The translations under genes were made by a program, and so were the position numbers. A stretch of DNA of 64,000 bases from Brevundimonas bullata (GTDB taxonomy: Bacteria; Pseudomonadota; Alphaproteobacteria; Caulobacterales; Caulobacteraceae): assembly GCF_014207965.1 (NCBI RefSeq), contig NZ_JACHLM010000003.1:496001-560000 (forward strand), written 5' to 3'. Positions within the stretch are counted from its first letter, which is position 1; every line of letters starts with the position of its first letter. Under the pieces are notes generated by a model. The model did not search any database, had not been told where the DNA came from, and saw only the letters and a program-made list of their open reading frames with translations. Below, piece by piece: positions 24,808 through 33,343 of the stretch.

Positions 24808-25893
24808 ATGCGCATTGTTCTGGTCACCGACGCCTGGGAGCCCCAGGTCAACGGCGTCGTCCGCACCCTGACCCGTACCGTGGCTGAGTGCCGCGCCATG
24901 GGTCATGAGGTCGAGGTCATCGAACCCAGCCAGTTCAAGACCATCCCCTGCCCCACCTATCCCGAGATCCGGCTAGCCCTGGGCGCTGAGGAAGAGATTC
25001 GCGAACGGCTGCGCGCCTTCGAGCCCGAGGCCGTCCACATCGCCACCGAAGGGCCGCTGGGCATCGCCACTCGCCGCATCTGCGTGGAGTGGAAGCTGCC
25101 GTTCACGACCAGCTATCATACCAAGTTCCCCGAGTACGTCTCGGCCCGGTTCCCGATCCCGGTTCAGGTAGGCTACGCCTACATGAAGTGGTTCCACAAG
25201 CCGTCGGGCCGACTGATGGTGGCGACGCCGACCCTCCGCGACGAATTGGTCGAGCACGGCTTCCGCAACGTCTCGCCGTGGACGCGCGGCGTGGACACCG
25301 ACCTGTTCCGCCCCGACCTGGAGCCCATCTACAAGGAGATGGGCGGCGAATCATGGCCTCGCCCCTTCTTCCTCAACGTCGGCCGCGTGGCGGTAGAGAA
25401 GAACATCGAGGCCTTCCTTGAGCTGGACCTGCCCGGCACCAAGATCGTGGTGGGCGACGGCCCGGCCCGCGCTGAGCTGGAAGTGAAATACCCGGACGCC
25501 AAGTTCCTGGGCGCCCGCTTCGGAGAGGACCTGGCGCGCTGCTTCGCCGACGCCGACGTCTTTGTGTTCCCTAGCTGGACCGACACCTTCGGCCTGGTGA
25601 TCCTGGAAGCCATGGGCGCCGGCACGCCGGTGGCCGCCTATCCGGCGCACGGCCCGATCGACATCATCCCCGGCTCGAACGCCGGCGCGATCGACGACGA
25701 CCTGAAGACCGCCTGCCTGAAGGCCCTCGAACTGGATCGCAAGGACGTGCGCGCCTACGCCGAGAAGTTCAGCTGGCGCGCCTCAGCGGAGCAGTTCGTT
25801 GAGAACCTGCAACCCTATCCCGATCCCGAACGCGGTCGCTTCTGGCGTCGCCTTCGCCGCATCGCCCGCCTGAGACGCAGGGCTGCGGCCTAA
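24808..25893 (+). CDS. GT4 glycosyltransferase, MgtA/SQD2-like
   Basis: A 361-residue GT-B enzyme resembling alpha-mannosyl/glucuronosyl/sulfoquinovosyl transferases that act on diacylglycerol lipids. The N-terminus MRIVLVTDAWEPQVNGVVRTL and acceptor-domain motif TSYHTKFPEYVSARF are characteristic. The donor-site block is TDTFGLVILEAMGAGTPVAAYP. The frame extends upstream into lrp/putR, but ATG 24808 is at the conserved start. The C-terminus is a basic, Arg-rich helix that may bind the membrane. Likely a glycolipid synthase; phosphate-limited cells often use such enzymes to replace phospholipids, but no Pho site was seen here. Confidence 0.85.
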   Translation: MRIVLVTDAWEPQVNGVVRTLTRTVAECRAMGHEVEVIEPSQFKTIPCPTYPEIRLALGAEEEIRERLRAFEPEAVHIATEGPLGIATRRICVEWKLPFTTSYHTKFPEYVSARFPIPVQVGYAYMKWFHKPSGRLMVATPTLRDELVEHGFRNVSPWTRGVDTDLFRPDLEPIYKEMGGESWPRPFFLNVGRVAVEKNIEAFLELDLPGTKIVVGDGPARAELEVKYPDAKFLGARFGEDLARCFADADVFVFPSWTDTFGLVILEAMGAGTPVAAYPAHGPIDIIPGSNAGAIDDDLKTACLKALELDRKDVRAYAEKFSWRASAEQFVENLQPYPDPERGRFWRRLRRIARLRRRAAA

Positions 25894-26226
25894 CGGCATC
25901 GAAGCACTTACTTCGGCGCCCGGAACCGTCAGGGGCTGACCAACACCACCCACTCGACGCCAGATCGTTACTAAGCTGCATCAGCATCTTCACTATGTCG
26001 CCAGCTGAGACAGGTCGCTCAAAGCAAATCCTCTTTCACGAAGGATAGCGGCTTGGCTGTTGAGTAGAAGCTTTGGCGCCCCACCCGCAGTCGTCCCAGC
26101 TGACAACACTTGGCATCCGACAATTGACGCGCCCCGACCATGCGACGCAATCACAGGCGCACCGGGCGTCTTGCGTTTAAGGATCAGCTCGATTCGTCCG
26201 TTTACCTAAAGGACTGCGCCAAGCTC
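25894..26226. other. Intergenic region without recognisable features
   Basis: A 333-base gap between the GT4 gene and the convergent DUF805 gene. I found no ribosome-binding site with a credible frame, no clear terminator hairpin and no tRNA-like fold. Confidence 0.5.
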
Positions 26227-26685
26227 TCAGCCCGCCCGCCTCGCCCAACCTAGATCGACGCCGGGAAGAGGGCGCCTTCCAAAACGGTTAGGGTGCGTGT
26301 CGCCGGGGAGGCAGCCTAACAGCAAGATCCAGGCAGCCAAGGTTCCGCTCATAAGGAGATACGCCTCTCCCATATGTCCCTCGTTCGCAAAAAGTAGGCC
26401 CGCTAGACCGATTGCGAGTTGGAGGCCGTAAACGGGCGTGATCCACCAACCAGACCATCCCAGGTCATGCATTCGCAGAATACACGGCACCGCAAGGACT
26501 ACGCTCAAATGGCTAACGCTTCGCTCCGCAAAAAAGGCGACTGCGATGAACGCCATCAACACAGCTACAAAGGACCAAAAGGTCGCGCGATTTACACGGT
26601 ATTCCAACAAGCGCACGTTTGATCCTTCGTAAAGAAACGAGGCAGGGTATTGGCGCAATACGACCTGAATCAAGGACCGATCCAT
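26227..26685 (-). CDS. DUF805 family membrane protein
   Basis: A 152-residue inner-membrane protein. The family pattern is clear: an N-terminal RVNRATFW before the first helix, the central IRMHDLGWSGWW-type motif (here LRMHDLGWSGWW), and the C-terminal LLGCLPGDTHPNRFG. About four transmembrane helices are predicted. The function of DUF805 proteins is not established; some are linked to stress or phage resistance. It stands alone, with no operon partner. Confidence 0.8.
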   Translation of the reverse strand: MDRSLIQVVLRQYPASFLYEGSNVRLLEYRVNRATFWSFVAVLMAFIAVAFFAERSVSHLSVVLAVPCILRMHDLGWSGWWITPVYGLQLAIGLAGLLFANEGHMGEAYLLMSGTLAAWILLLGCLPGDTHPNRFGRRPLPGVDLGWARRAG

Positions 26686-26759
26686 AGCCTTCTAAAGTAG
26701 CATTTGTACTGGAATAAGCGCCAAGAACGATATTCGCGCTTACCAGGCCCTTCCATGGG

Positions 26760-26799
26760 AAACGCCCCGGACGATGATCGTCCGGGGCGTTTGTTTTTT
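26760..26799. terminator. Strong 16-base-pair hairpin downstream of pstS
   Basis: A 16-base arm at 26760-26775 is perfectly complementary to 26777-26792, with one base between them. A T-rich run (TTGTTTTTT-like) follows only on the plus-strand side. It lies about 22 bases past the pstS stop and is probably its terminator, although the T-run is on the side opposite to the one expected for a minus-strand gene. Confidence 0.65.
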
Positions 26800-26814
26800 A
26801 GCCGGCTGACGCTC

Positions 26815-27882
26815 TTAGTTCGGGCGGGCCATCGAGGTCATCGCCGCGGCCTTGGCGCGTTCGGCGGTCAGTTGATCGACGGGCAGCGGCACCAGGCCGC
26901 GATCCTGCAGATAGCCGCCGCGGGCGGCGGAGCCTTCCGACATGAACTCCTGGACGAACTGTTCCAGACCCGGCGTCACGCCCACGTGGGCCTTCTTGAC
27001 GTAGATGTAGAGGCTGCGGGCCAGGGGGTAGCTGCCGTCGGCGATGGTGTCCGCCGAGGGGGCGACGCCGTCGATGGTCTCAGCCTTCACCGTGTCCATG
27101 TTCTGCTCCAGGAAGGAGAAGCCGAACACGCCCAGCGAACCCGGGGTGCGGGTCAGGGTCTGGACGATGGCGTTGTCGTTTTCGCCTGAGTCGACCCAGG
27201 CGCCGTCTTCACGCAGGGTGTGGGTCAGGGTCTCGAACTTGGTCTTGTCGTCCTTGAAGGCGGCCACCGCCGGTATCAGCAGACCGCCGGGCGCCATGCC
27301 CAGCTCGAGGAAGGCGTCGCGGGTGCCCGAGGTGGGCGGCGGGCCATAGACCTGGATGCGCTGGTTCGGCAGGCCCTTGTTGACCTGGTTCCAGGTCGTG
27401 GCCGGGTTGGCGACGAAGGTTCCGTTCGGGCCAGGGACCTCCTTGGCCAGACCTTCATAGAGGTCGTTCAGCTCGAAGTTGAAGCTGTTGCCGGTGCGGG
27501 CCGTGGCGATGACGATGCCGTCGAAGCCGATCTTGATCTCGACGATGTCGGTGACGCCGTTGGCGACGCAGCGGTCGAACTCGCCCTGCTTCATCGGGCG
27601 CGAGGCGTTGGCGATGTCGGGGGTCGAGGGGCCGACGCCGGCGCAGAAGGCCTGGATGCCGCCGCCGGTGCCCAGGGATTCAACGCGCGGGGCGGATCCC
27701 CCGGAAGTACGGGCGAAGTTCTCGGCCACGCGGGTGGCGAAGGGGAAGACGGTCGAGGACCCGGCGGCCCAGATGCCCGCGCGGGCCTTCTGGCTGCCAG
27801 GGGCGCCGCCCTCGTTGTCGCCGCAAGCCGCCAAGGCGAGCAGGGCGGATGCGGCGGCGGTGAGTTTCAGGGAACGGATCAT
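26815..27882 (-). CDS. pstS: PstS-type phosphate-binding lipoprotein
   Basis: A 355-residue periplasmic solute-binding protein. The signal ends in a lipobox (LALAACGDN). The phosphate-binding signatures AAGSSTVFPFATRVAENFA, a SLGTGGGIQAFC loop and PPTSGTRDAFLEL are typical of PstS. Here it stands beside phnCDE rather than pstCAB, so it either feeds a Pst channel encoded elsewhere or serves another purpose. It has its own 111-base upstream region containing a Pho-box-like site, so phosphate starvation probably induces it. Confidence 0.92.
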   Translation of the reverse strand: MIRSLKLTAAASALLALAACGDNEGGAPGSQKARAGIWAAGSSTVFPFATRVAENFARTSGGSAPRVESLGTGGGIQAFCAGVGPSTPDIANASRPMKQGEFDRCVANGVTDIVEIKIGFDGIVIATARTGNSFNFELNDLYEGLAKEVPGPNGTFVANPATTWNQVNKGLPNQRIQVYGPPPTSGTRDAFLELGMAPGGLLIPAVAAFKDDKTKFETLTHTLREDGAWVDSGENDNAIVQTLTRTPGSLGVFGFSFLEQNMDTVKAETIDGVAPSADTIADGSYPLARSLYIYVKKAHVGVTPGLEQFVQEFMSEGSAARGGYLQDRGLVPLPVDQLTAERAKAAAMTSMARPN

Positions 27883-27928
27883 GGCCGGACCTCTCCAAGT
27901 CGTCAGTATGCGACGCTTTAGAGCAGCA

Positions 27929-27961
27929 GAGTGTGACGGTCCGGCCAGACCTTTGTGACAG
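27929..27961 (-). promoter_or_regulatory. Pho-box-like site upstream of pstS
   Basis: Read on the minus strand, CTGTCAC (27955-27961) and CCGTCAC (27933-27939) are spaced by 22 bases, twice the 11-base Pho-box period. The middle unit is degenerate. The site lies about 50-80 bases upstream of the pstS start. PhoB control is inferred. Confidence 0.5.
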
Positions 27962-27993
27962 TCAGGGCAAACCTTGCCCTGACGCCGTTTCGA

Positions 27994-28821
27994 TTACAGC
28001 AGGCGCTTGCGCATGATCTGCGACAGGCTGTCGATCAGGGTCACCGCGACGACCACGATAATGACGATGGCCGAGACCGCGCGGAAGTCGAAGGCGTTCA
28101 TGCTGTCGAACAGCACCTGACCAATGCCGCCGGCGCCGATCAGACCCAGGACGGTGGCCGAACGGCTGTTGGACTCGAAGCGATAGAGGGCGAACGAGGT
28201 CCACAGCGGCGCCACCTGCGGGATCACGCCCCAGACGATCTCGTGCAGCTTGGACGCGCCGGTGGCGCGCACGCCCTCGACGGGACCCTTGTCGATCGAC
28301 TCGACGGCTTCCGAGAACAGCTTGGCCAGGACGCCGGCCGTATTCAGGGTGATGGCGAGCACGCCGGCCAGAGGGCCCAGACCTACAGCGGTGACGAACA
28401 GCAGGCCGATGACCAGATCTGGCACCGAGCGCAGGAGGTTCATGACCCAGCGCACCGGCGTCACGACCCATTGGGGGGCCATGTTGCGGGCGGCGGCCAG
28501 ACCCAGCGGGATGCCGAACAGCACGGCCAGGAATGTGCCCCAGAGGGCGATCTGGACCGTCTCCCACATCTTGCCGACGAACATCTTCCATTCGGAGAAG
28601 TCCGGGCGCAGCAGGTCGTGGACGAACAGGCTGGTGCTCTCGTTCCCCGAGAACAGGCGCGAGATATTGCCCAGATCGACGGCGTCGATGCTGTAGAGCA
28701 GGACGGCGATGACGCCGCCCCAGACGAGGATGTCCATCGCCCAGGAGACGGCGGACTTTTGCGGCGCCGCCGGGATGCCGCCCGCCGCCGTAGAGGGCGT
28801 CGTCAGGGGAGCGGCGGTCAA
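27994..28821 (-). CDS. phnE: Phosphonate-type ABC transporter permease PhnE
   Basis: A 275-residue inner-membrane permease with five or six helices. The EAA-type cytoplasmic loop is visible (EGVRATGASKLHEIVWGVIPQVAP), and the RSVPDLVIGLLFVTAVGLGP segment is typical of PhnE. Its ATG overlaps the phnD stop by four bases. There is one permease copy, so it probably acts as a homodimer. No C-P lyase genes are in the window, so the substrate could be phosphonate, phosphite or a phosphate ester. Confidence 0.93.
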   Translation of the reverse strand: MTAAPLTTPSTAAGGIPAAPQKSAVSWAMDILVWGGVIAVLLYSIDAVDLGNISRLFSGNESTSLFVHDLLRPDFSEWKMFVGKMWETVQIALWGTFLAVLFGIPLGLAAARNMAPQWVVTPVRWVMNLLRSVPDLVIGLLFVTAVGLGPLAGVLAITLNTAGVLAKLFSEAVESIDKGPVEGVRATGASKLHEIVWGVIPQVAPLWTSFALYRFESNSRSATVLGLIGAGGIGQVLFDSMNAFDFRAVSAIVIIVVVAVTLIDSLSQIMRKRLL

Positions 28822-29822
28822 GGCTGGACCTCACGCAGGCTGCGCAGACGCTGAAGCTCAGCGTTCGCGGCGGCGGCGGCGGCCTTGTCGCCCTTGGCTT
28901 CGGCGTCGCCGCGCTTCTGATCGGCGATCATTTCGCGGATCGGGTTCAGATAGCTGTCGTCGGCGGCGGCGAAACGCGAATATTCCAGCCCGGCCAGAAC
29001 CTTGCGCTGACGCTCGGCTTCCGGGCCTTCGCCCTGGCCATAGGTCAGGAAGAAGCTGCGGATCTTTTCCTTCAGCGCCGGGTCAAGGTCCTCACGCACC
29101 ACGATGCCGCTTTCGGGGATCGGAGGCGAGACCCAGATCTCTTCGATCTGGTCGGCCAGCTGCGGGTTCTCGCGGCGGATGAAGATGGTGTTGACGCTGT
29201 TCGAGGTCGCAACGTCGATCACGCCGGTGGCCACGCCGAAGGCGTTGGCCTGATGATTGGCAGAGCGGACCGTCTTGAAGCACTGCGACGGCACGACGCC
29301 GCGCGCGTTGAAGAGGAAGGTCATGGGCGCCAGGGTGCCCGAGGTCGACTGGGCGTCGCCGATGCCGAAATTGTACTGCTTGCCGCAGGCCAGGACCTTG
29401 TCCAGCGTAATGCCTGAGCCCTTTTTGACGATCAGGGTCGACTGGTAGCTGTCCAAGCCTTCACGGTTGACCGTGCGGGCGATGACCTCGGCCTTGGCGC
29501 GATCGATGGCCTCGACCTCGGGCTTGGCAGAGAACCAGCCCACCTGGGTGTGGTTGCCGCGCATGGCCTCGACGAGCACGGTGTAGTTGGAGCCGAAGTA
29601 GGGCTTCACCGTCACGCCGATCGACTTGGACATATCGTCCAGCAGCGGCTGCCACAGCGGGCCCGACGAGGCCTGGCCCTCAGCCGACAGGATGGAGAAG
29701 GTGATTTCGGTCGGCGCGGCGCCGGGCGCCTTGTCTTCGCCCTTGCCACAGGCGGCGAGGCCAAGACTCAGGCTTACGGCGGCGACGCCCAGCAGGCGGC
29801 GGGTGATGGCGGTGCGGGTCAT
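28818..29822 (-). CDS. phnD: Phosphonate-type ABC transporter binding lipoprotein PhnD
   Basis: A 334-residue periplasmic binding protein with a lipoprotein signal (SLGLAACGKG). The PhnD family pattern is visible in GVTVKPYFGSNYTVLVEAM, the STSGTLAP loop and DVATSNSVNTIF. It delivers phosphonate-like ligands to PhnE/PhnC. It overlaps phnC and phnE by four bases on either side. The C-terminus has an extra Ala/Lys-rich helix (AEAKGDKAAAAAANAEL) that is probably disordered or solvent-exposed. Confidence 0.93.
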   Translation of the reverse strand: MTRTAITRRLLGVAAVSLSLGLAACGKGEDKAPGAAPTEITFSILSAEGQASSGPLWQPLLDDMSKSIGVTVKPYFGSNYTVLVEAMRGNHTQVGWFSAKPEVEAIDRAKAEVIARTVNREGLDSYQSTLIVKKGSGITLDKVLACGKQYNFGIGDAQSTSGTLAPMTFLFNARGVVPSQCFKTVRSANHQANAFGVATGVIDVATSNSVNTIFIRRENPQLADQIEEIWVSPPIPESGIVVREDLDPALKEKIRSFFLTYGQGEGPEAERQRKVLAGLEYSRFAAADDSYLNPIREMIADQKRGDAEAKGDKAAAAAANAELQRLRSLREVQP

Positions 29823-30616
29823 GCCTTGGCTTCCCAGAACGCGTCCTCGTACTCAGGACCGTAGATTTCAATCAGGCGCTTGGAGTCCAGACCGGTCGAG
29901 GGGCCGTCATAGACCACCTTGCCCTTTTGCAGGGCGATGACGCGGTTGCAGTAGCGGATAGCATAGTCGACCTGGTGCAGGGTGACGATCACGCCCATGC
30001 CGTCGCGCTTGTTCAGCTCGACCAGCAGTTCCATGACCTTGCGGGCCGAGACAGGGTCCAGCGAGGCCACCGGCTCGTCGGCCAGGATGGCTTGCGCGCC
30101 CTGGACAATGGCGCGGGCGATGGCGCCGCGCTGCTGCTGACCGCCCGACAGGGTGTTGGCGCGCTGGGCGGCGTAATCCGACACGCCGACCCGGTGCAGG
30201 GCCGCCATGGCCCGTTCCTTGTCGGCCCTGGGCCAGACGCCGAACACGCCGCGCCAGCCGGGCAGACGCCCGAGAGCGCCCAGCATGACATTGGAGAAGA
30301 GCGACAGACGCCCCACCAGATTGAACTGCTGGAAGATCATGCCCAGCTTGCCGCGCGCCTTGCGCACAGCCCCGGTGATGCGGCCGTTCTGTTGAACGGT
30401 TTCGCCGAACACCTGGATCGTCCCAATGCCGGGGTCGATCGGGTGCAGTCCGGTGATGGAGCGCAGGAGCGTGGACTTGCCCGATCCGGACGGACCGATC
30501 AGAGCGACCATCTCGCCGGCGGCCACTTCGACGGACACGCCGTCGAGCGCCTTTCGGGCTCCGTAGGTCTTCGACACATCCCGTACGGACGCGACGGCGG
30601 CGGTTGAAGGATTCAT
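29819..30616 (-). CDS. phnC: Phosphonate-type ABC transporter ATPase PhnC
   Basis: A 265-residue ATPase driving PhnE. Walker A is LIGPSGSGKSTLLRSI, the signature region is ANTLSGGQQQRGAIARAI, Walker B is AILADEPVASLDP, and the switch His is in VTLHQVDYA. ATG 30616 begins the conserved protein; ATG 30691 would add 25 residues and cannot be excluded. It heads the phnCDE run and is divergent from the decarboxylase gene. One isolated Pho half-site lies upstream at about 30782-30788. Confidence 0.92.
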   Translation of the reverse strand: MNPSTAAVASVRDVSKTYGARKALDGVSVEVAAGEMVALIGPSGSGKSTLLRSITGLHPIDPGIGTIQVFGETVQQNGRITGAVRKARGKLGMIFQQFNLVGRLSLFSNVMLGALGRLPGWRGVFGVWPRADKERAMAALHRVGVSDYAAQRANTLSGGQQQRGAIARAIVQGAQAILADEPVASLDPVSARKVMELLVELNKRDGMGVIVTLHQVDYAIRYCNRVIALQKGKVVYDGPSTGLDSKRLIEIYGPEYEDAFWEAKA

Positions 30617-30830
30617 GAACCCGTGGGTGGCGGTTACAACAGGGGGCGCCGCATGACGCGCCACGCGCGTTTCGACAAGTCTTAATGGCATGCCTGCGTC
30701 GTTTTCGTCCAGTGCGGGCGCGGTGCGGCGACGCTTTCCGCCCTTTCCCCTGTGGATCAGGTCACGAAATTACCGCTTTACATGACAGTCCGACATCCTT
30801 ACATCGCGCGTTCCGGCGGACCCCGTGGTC

Positions 30831-30880
30831 TAACCGTTAAGCGCTGCTAACGCCGGTCTGGGTTAACAATTAGCAGGGGG
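30831..30880 (+). promoter_or_regulatory. Leader hairpin covering the ribosome-binding site of the decarboxylase gene
   Basis: CTGCTAA (30844-30850) and TTAGCAG (30870-30876) are perfect seven-base complements around a 19-base loop. The right arm runs into the ribosome-binding sequence GCAGGGGG (30874-30880), nine bases before the TTG start. TAAC (30831-30834), GTTAA (30836-30840) and GTTAAC (30862-30867) offer competing pairings. This looks like translational control of the enzyme, but is not proven by sequence. Confidence 0.45.
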
Positions 30881-30889
30881 CTACGTGAA

Positions 30890-32152
30890 TTGCGCACGTA
30901 CCAATTTCCCCTGGACCTGGTCCGCGAGCGGTCCCCTGAACGTCCCGTCGCACTCGTGCGGCCGCGTTCAGTTTCCGTAGCGGCGCGCTGGTTCCAGGAC
31001 AATCTAAAAGCCGACGTCTTCTATGCTGTGAAGGCCAACCCTTCACGCTGGGTCATCGAGACCCTGGTGGAACAGGGCGTCAACGCCTTCGACGTCGCGT
31101 CTCTGGCCGAGATCGAGCTGGTTCGCTCGGTCAGCCCGAACGCGCGTCTGGCCTTCATGCACCCGGTCAAGAGCCGGGGCGCGATCCGTGCGGCCTACGC
31201 CGATCACGGCGTGCGCACCTTCGTGCTCGACAGCCAGGACGAATTGCAGAAGATCCTCGACGTCACTGATAACGCCGACGATCTGAACCTGATCGTGCGC
31301 ATGTCCGTCTCGGCGGACGGCGCGGCCTATTCCCTGTCGGGCAAGTTCGGCGTCTCGCCGGATCAGGCCCCCGCCCTGCTGCTGGCCGTTCGCCAGGCGG
31401 TGCAGGACGGTCTGATGGGCGTCAGCTTCCACGTCGGTTCGCAGTGCATGCGTCCGTCGGCCTATGAAGCCGCCATGAACCAGGTCGGTCGCGCCATCAA
31501 GAAGGCGGGCGTCTTCGTCGACATCGTCGACGTCGGCGGCGGCTTCCCTTCGGTCTATCCGGGCATGGTCCCGCCGGACCTGAGCGAATACGCCGACGCC
31601 ATCCATCGCGGCTTCAACGAGATGCCGGTGTCGGAAACGACCGAGCTGTGGTGCGAACCCGGCCGGGCGTTGGTCGCCGAAAGCTCGTCGGTGCTGTGCC
31701 GCGTGGACCTGCGCAAGGGCGACGCCCTCTATCTGAACGACGGGTCCTACGGCTCGCTGTTCGACGCCACCCATTCGCGCTGGCCCTTCCCGACCAAGCT
31801 GGTCCGGGATGCCGACGCCTCGTCGGAGTTGAAGCCCTTCCGCTTCTATGGTCCGACCTGCGACAGCATCGACCATATGCCGGGCCCGTTCTGGCTGCCG
31901 GCCGATGTGCAGGAAGGCGACTTCATCGAGATCGGCATGCTCGGCGCCTATGGCGTGGCCATGACGACCGGCTTCAACGGCTATGGCGAGCACGAAGTCG
32001 CCGTGGTCGAGGACGCCCCTATGGGCTCGATGTACGGCCTGGCGCCGCGCTCGATCCCGACGGTCCGTACCTCTGCCGAAGAAGCCGCGCGCAAGATCGT
32101 CCGCCTGTCGCGCCCCAAGGGCAAGGCCGGCGTGCGCAAGCGCAAGCGCTGA
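30890..32152 (+). CDS. Ornithine/lysine decarboxylase (PLP, group IV)
   Basis: A 420-residue alanine-racemase-fold decarboxylase predicted to make putrescine from ornithine or cadaverine from lysine. The PLP lysine is in VFYAVKANPSRWV near residue 48. The phosphate-binding loop is DVGGGFPSVYPG, and the active-site Cys motif is FYGPTCDSIDHM near the C-terminus. The start is TTG 30890 behind GCAGGGGG; no ATG or GTG fits. The C-terminal tail is very basic (SRPKGKAGVRKRKR), longer and more charged than usual. It is followed by a strong terminator and then the deoxyhypusine-synthase-like gene. Clustering with aguA/aguB supports a polyamine role. Confidence 0.92.
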   Translation: MRTYQFPLDLVRERSPERPVALVRPRSVSVAARWFQDNLKADVFYAVKANPSRWVIETLVEQGVNAFDVASLAEIELVRSVSPNARLAFMHPVKSRGAIRAAYADHGVRTFVLDSQDELQKILDVTDNADDLNLIVRMSVSADGAAYSLSGKFGVSPDQAPALLLAVRQAVQDGLMGVSFHVGSQCMRPSAYEAAMNQVGRAIKKAGVFVDIVDVGGGFPSVYPGMVPPDLSEYADAIHRGFNEMPVSETTELWCEPGRALVAESSSVLCRVDLRKGDALYLNDGSYGSLFDATHSRWPFPTKLVRDADASSELKPFRFYGPTCDSIDHMPGPFWLPADVQEGDFIEIGMLGAYGVAMTTGFNGYGEHEVAVVEDAPMGSMYGLAPRSIPTVRTSAEEAARKIVRLSRPKGKAGVRKRKR

Positions 32153-32192
32153 TCGACTGACCCAATACCGTCTTCGGACGTTGGGATGATCT

Positions 32193-32229
32193 GCAGCGGC
32201 CCGTCGCTCCGTCCGGGCCGCTGCTTTTT
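32193..32229 (+). terminator. Intrinsic terminator after the decarboxylase gene
   Basis: GCAGCGGCCC (32193-32202) pairs with GGGCCGCTGC (32215-32224) across 12 bases and is followed by TTTTT (32225-32229). It lies 40 bases after the stop codon. Confidence 0.9.
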
Positions 32230-32268
32230 CTTGACGACGGGCGCTCATATCTTAGGGAAACCGCCGAA

Positions 32269-33321
32269 ATGAACGCTCCCGTTCAGTCGAACCAGAAGGC
32301 TGCGCTGCTGCAGAACACTGTCGAGCACGTCGACATGACCAGCTTCGACGCGCGCCCCATCATCGACAGCATGCGCAAGATGTCCTTCAGCTCGCGCGAC
32401 ACCGCCCGCGCCGCCGACATCTTTTCCATGGCCATTGAGGACAAGGACTGCTCGCCCTGGCTGATCCTGGCCGGTTCGACCTCGGCCGGCGGCTGCATGC
32501 ATGTGTATCGCGACATGGTGAAGTTCGGCATGGTCGACGCCGTGGTCGCCACCGGCGCCTCGATCGTCGACATGGATTTCTTCGAGGCCCTGGGCTTCAA
32601 GCACTACCAAGCGGCCGGCGAGGTGGACGACAACGTCCTGCGCGAAAATTACATCGACCGCATCTACGACACCTATATCGACGAGGAAGAGCTTCAGGCC
32701 TGCGACCACACCATCCTGGAGATCGCCAACCGTCTGGAGCCGCGCGGCTATTCCAGCCGTGAGTTCATCTGGGAGATGGGCAAGTGGCTGTCCGAGGGTA
32801 ATGCGAAGAAGCCCGGTTCGCTGATCCAGACCGCCTATGAAGAAGGCGTGCCGATCTTCTGCCCGGCCTTTGTCGACAGCTCGGCCGGTTTCGGCTTGGT
32901 CAAGCACCAGAAGGAACGCGCGGCGGCGGGCAAACCCTATCTGATGCTGGACGCCATCGCCGACTTCCGCGAACTGACCGACATCAAGATCGCCGCCGGC
33001 GTCACAGGCCTGTTCATGGTCGGGGGCGGCGTGCCCAAGAACTTCGCTCAGGACACCGTCGTCTGCGCCGAGATCCTGGGCGTGGAGGCCGAGATGCACC
33101 GCTATGCGGTCCAGATCACCGTCGCAGACGTGCGCGACGGCGCCTGCTCGTCCTCGACGCTGAAAGAGGCCGCCTCCTGGGGCAAGGTCCAGACCACCCA
33201 CGAGCAGATGGTCTTCGCCGAAGCCACGACCGTCGTGCCGCTGATCGGCTCGGACGCTTATCACCGGGGTGCCTGGAAAAACCGCGAGAAGCGGCGCTGG
33301 AACAAGCTGTTCGGGAAGTAA
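32269..33321 (+). CDS. Deoxyhypusine synthase-like protein, possible homospermidine synthase
   Basis: A 350-residue protein of the deoxyhypusine synthase family. The NAD-binding regions (LAGSTSAGGCMHVYRDMVKFG, GLFMVGGGVPKNFAQD) are present. So is the catalytic-Lys segment EAASWGKVQ, matching the Lys that carries the aminobutyl intermediate in eukaryotic enzymes. Bacteria lack the eIF5A target, and related enzymes instead join an aminobutyl group to putrescine, giving homospermidine. The neighbouring putrescine genes fit this. The reaction is inference; spermidine as donor is also possible. Confidence 0.85.
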   Translation: MNAPVQSNQKAALLQNTVEHVDMTSFDARPIIDSMRKMSFSSRDTARAADIFSMAIEDKDCSPWLILAGSTSAGGCMHVYRDMVKFGMVDAVVATGASIVDMDFFEALGFKHYQAAGEVDDNVLRENYIDRIYDTYIDEEELQACDHTILEIANRLEPRGYSSREFIWEMGKWLSEGNAKKPGSLIQTAYEEGVPIFCPAFVDSSAGFGLVKHQKERAAAGKPYLMLDAIADFRELTDIKIAAGVTGLFMVGGGVPKNFAQDTVVCAEILGVEAEMHRYAVQITVADVRDGACSSSTLKEAASWGKVQTTHEQMVFAEATTVVPLIGSDAYHRGAWKNREKRRWNKLFGK

Positions 33322-33343
33322 GAAGCCCCGATCAAGGGTCATG

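Noticed and set aside
25894-26226. Remnant gene in the gap after the GT4 gene
   Set aside because: Short frames here lack a start with a ribosome-binding site and show no protein-like pattern.
30781-30804. Possible Pho box upstream of phnC
   Set aside because: Only one CTGTCAT-like half-site (30782-30788, minus strand); neighbouring GACAT copies are at about eight bases, not 11.
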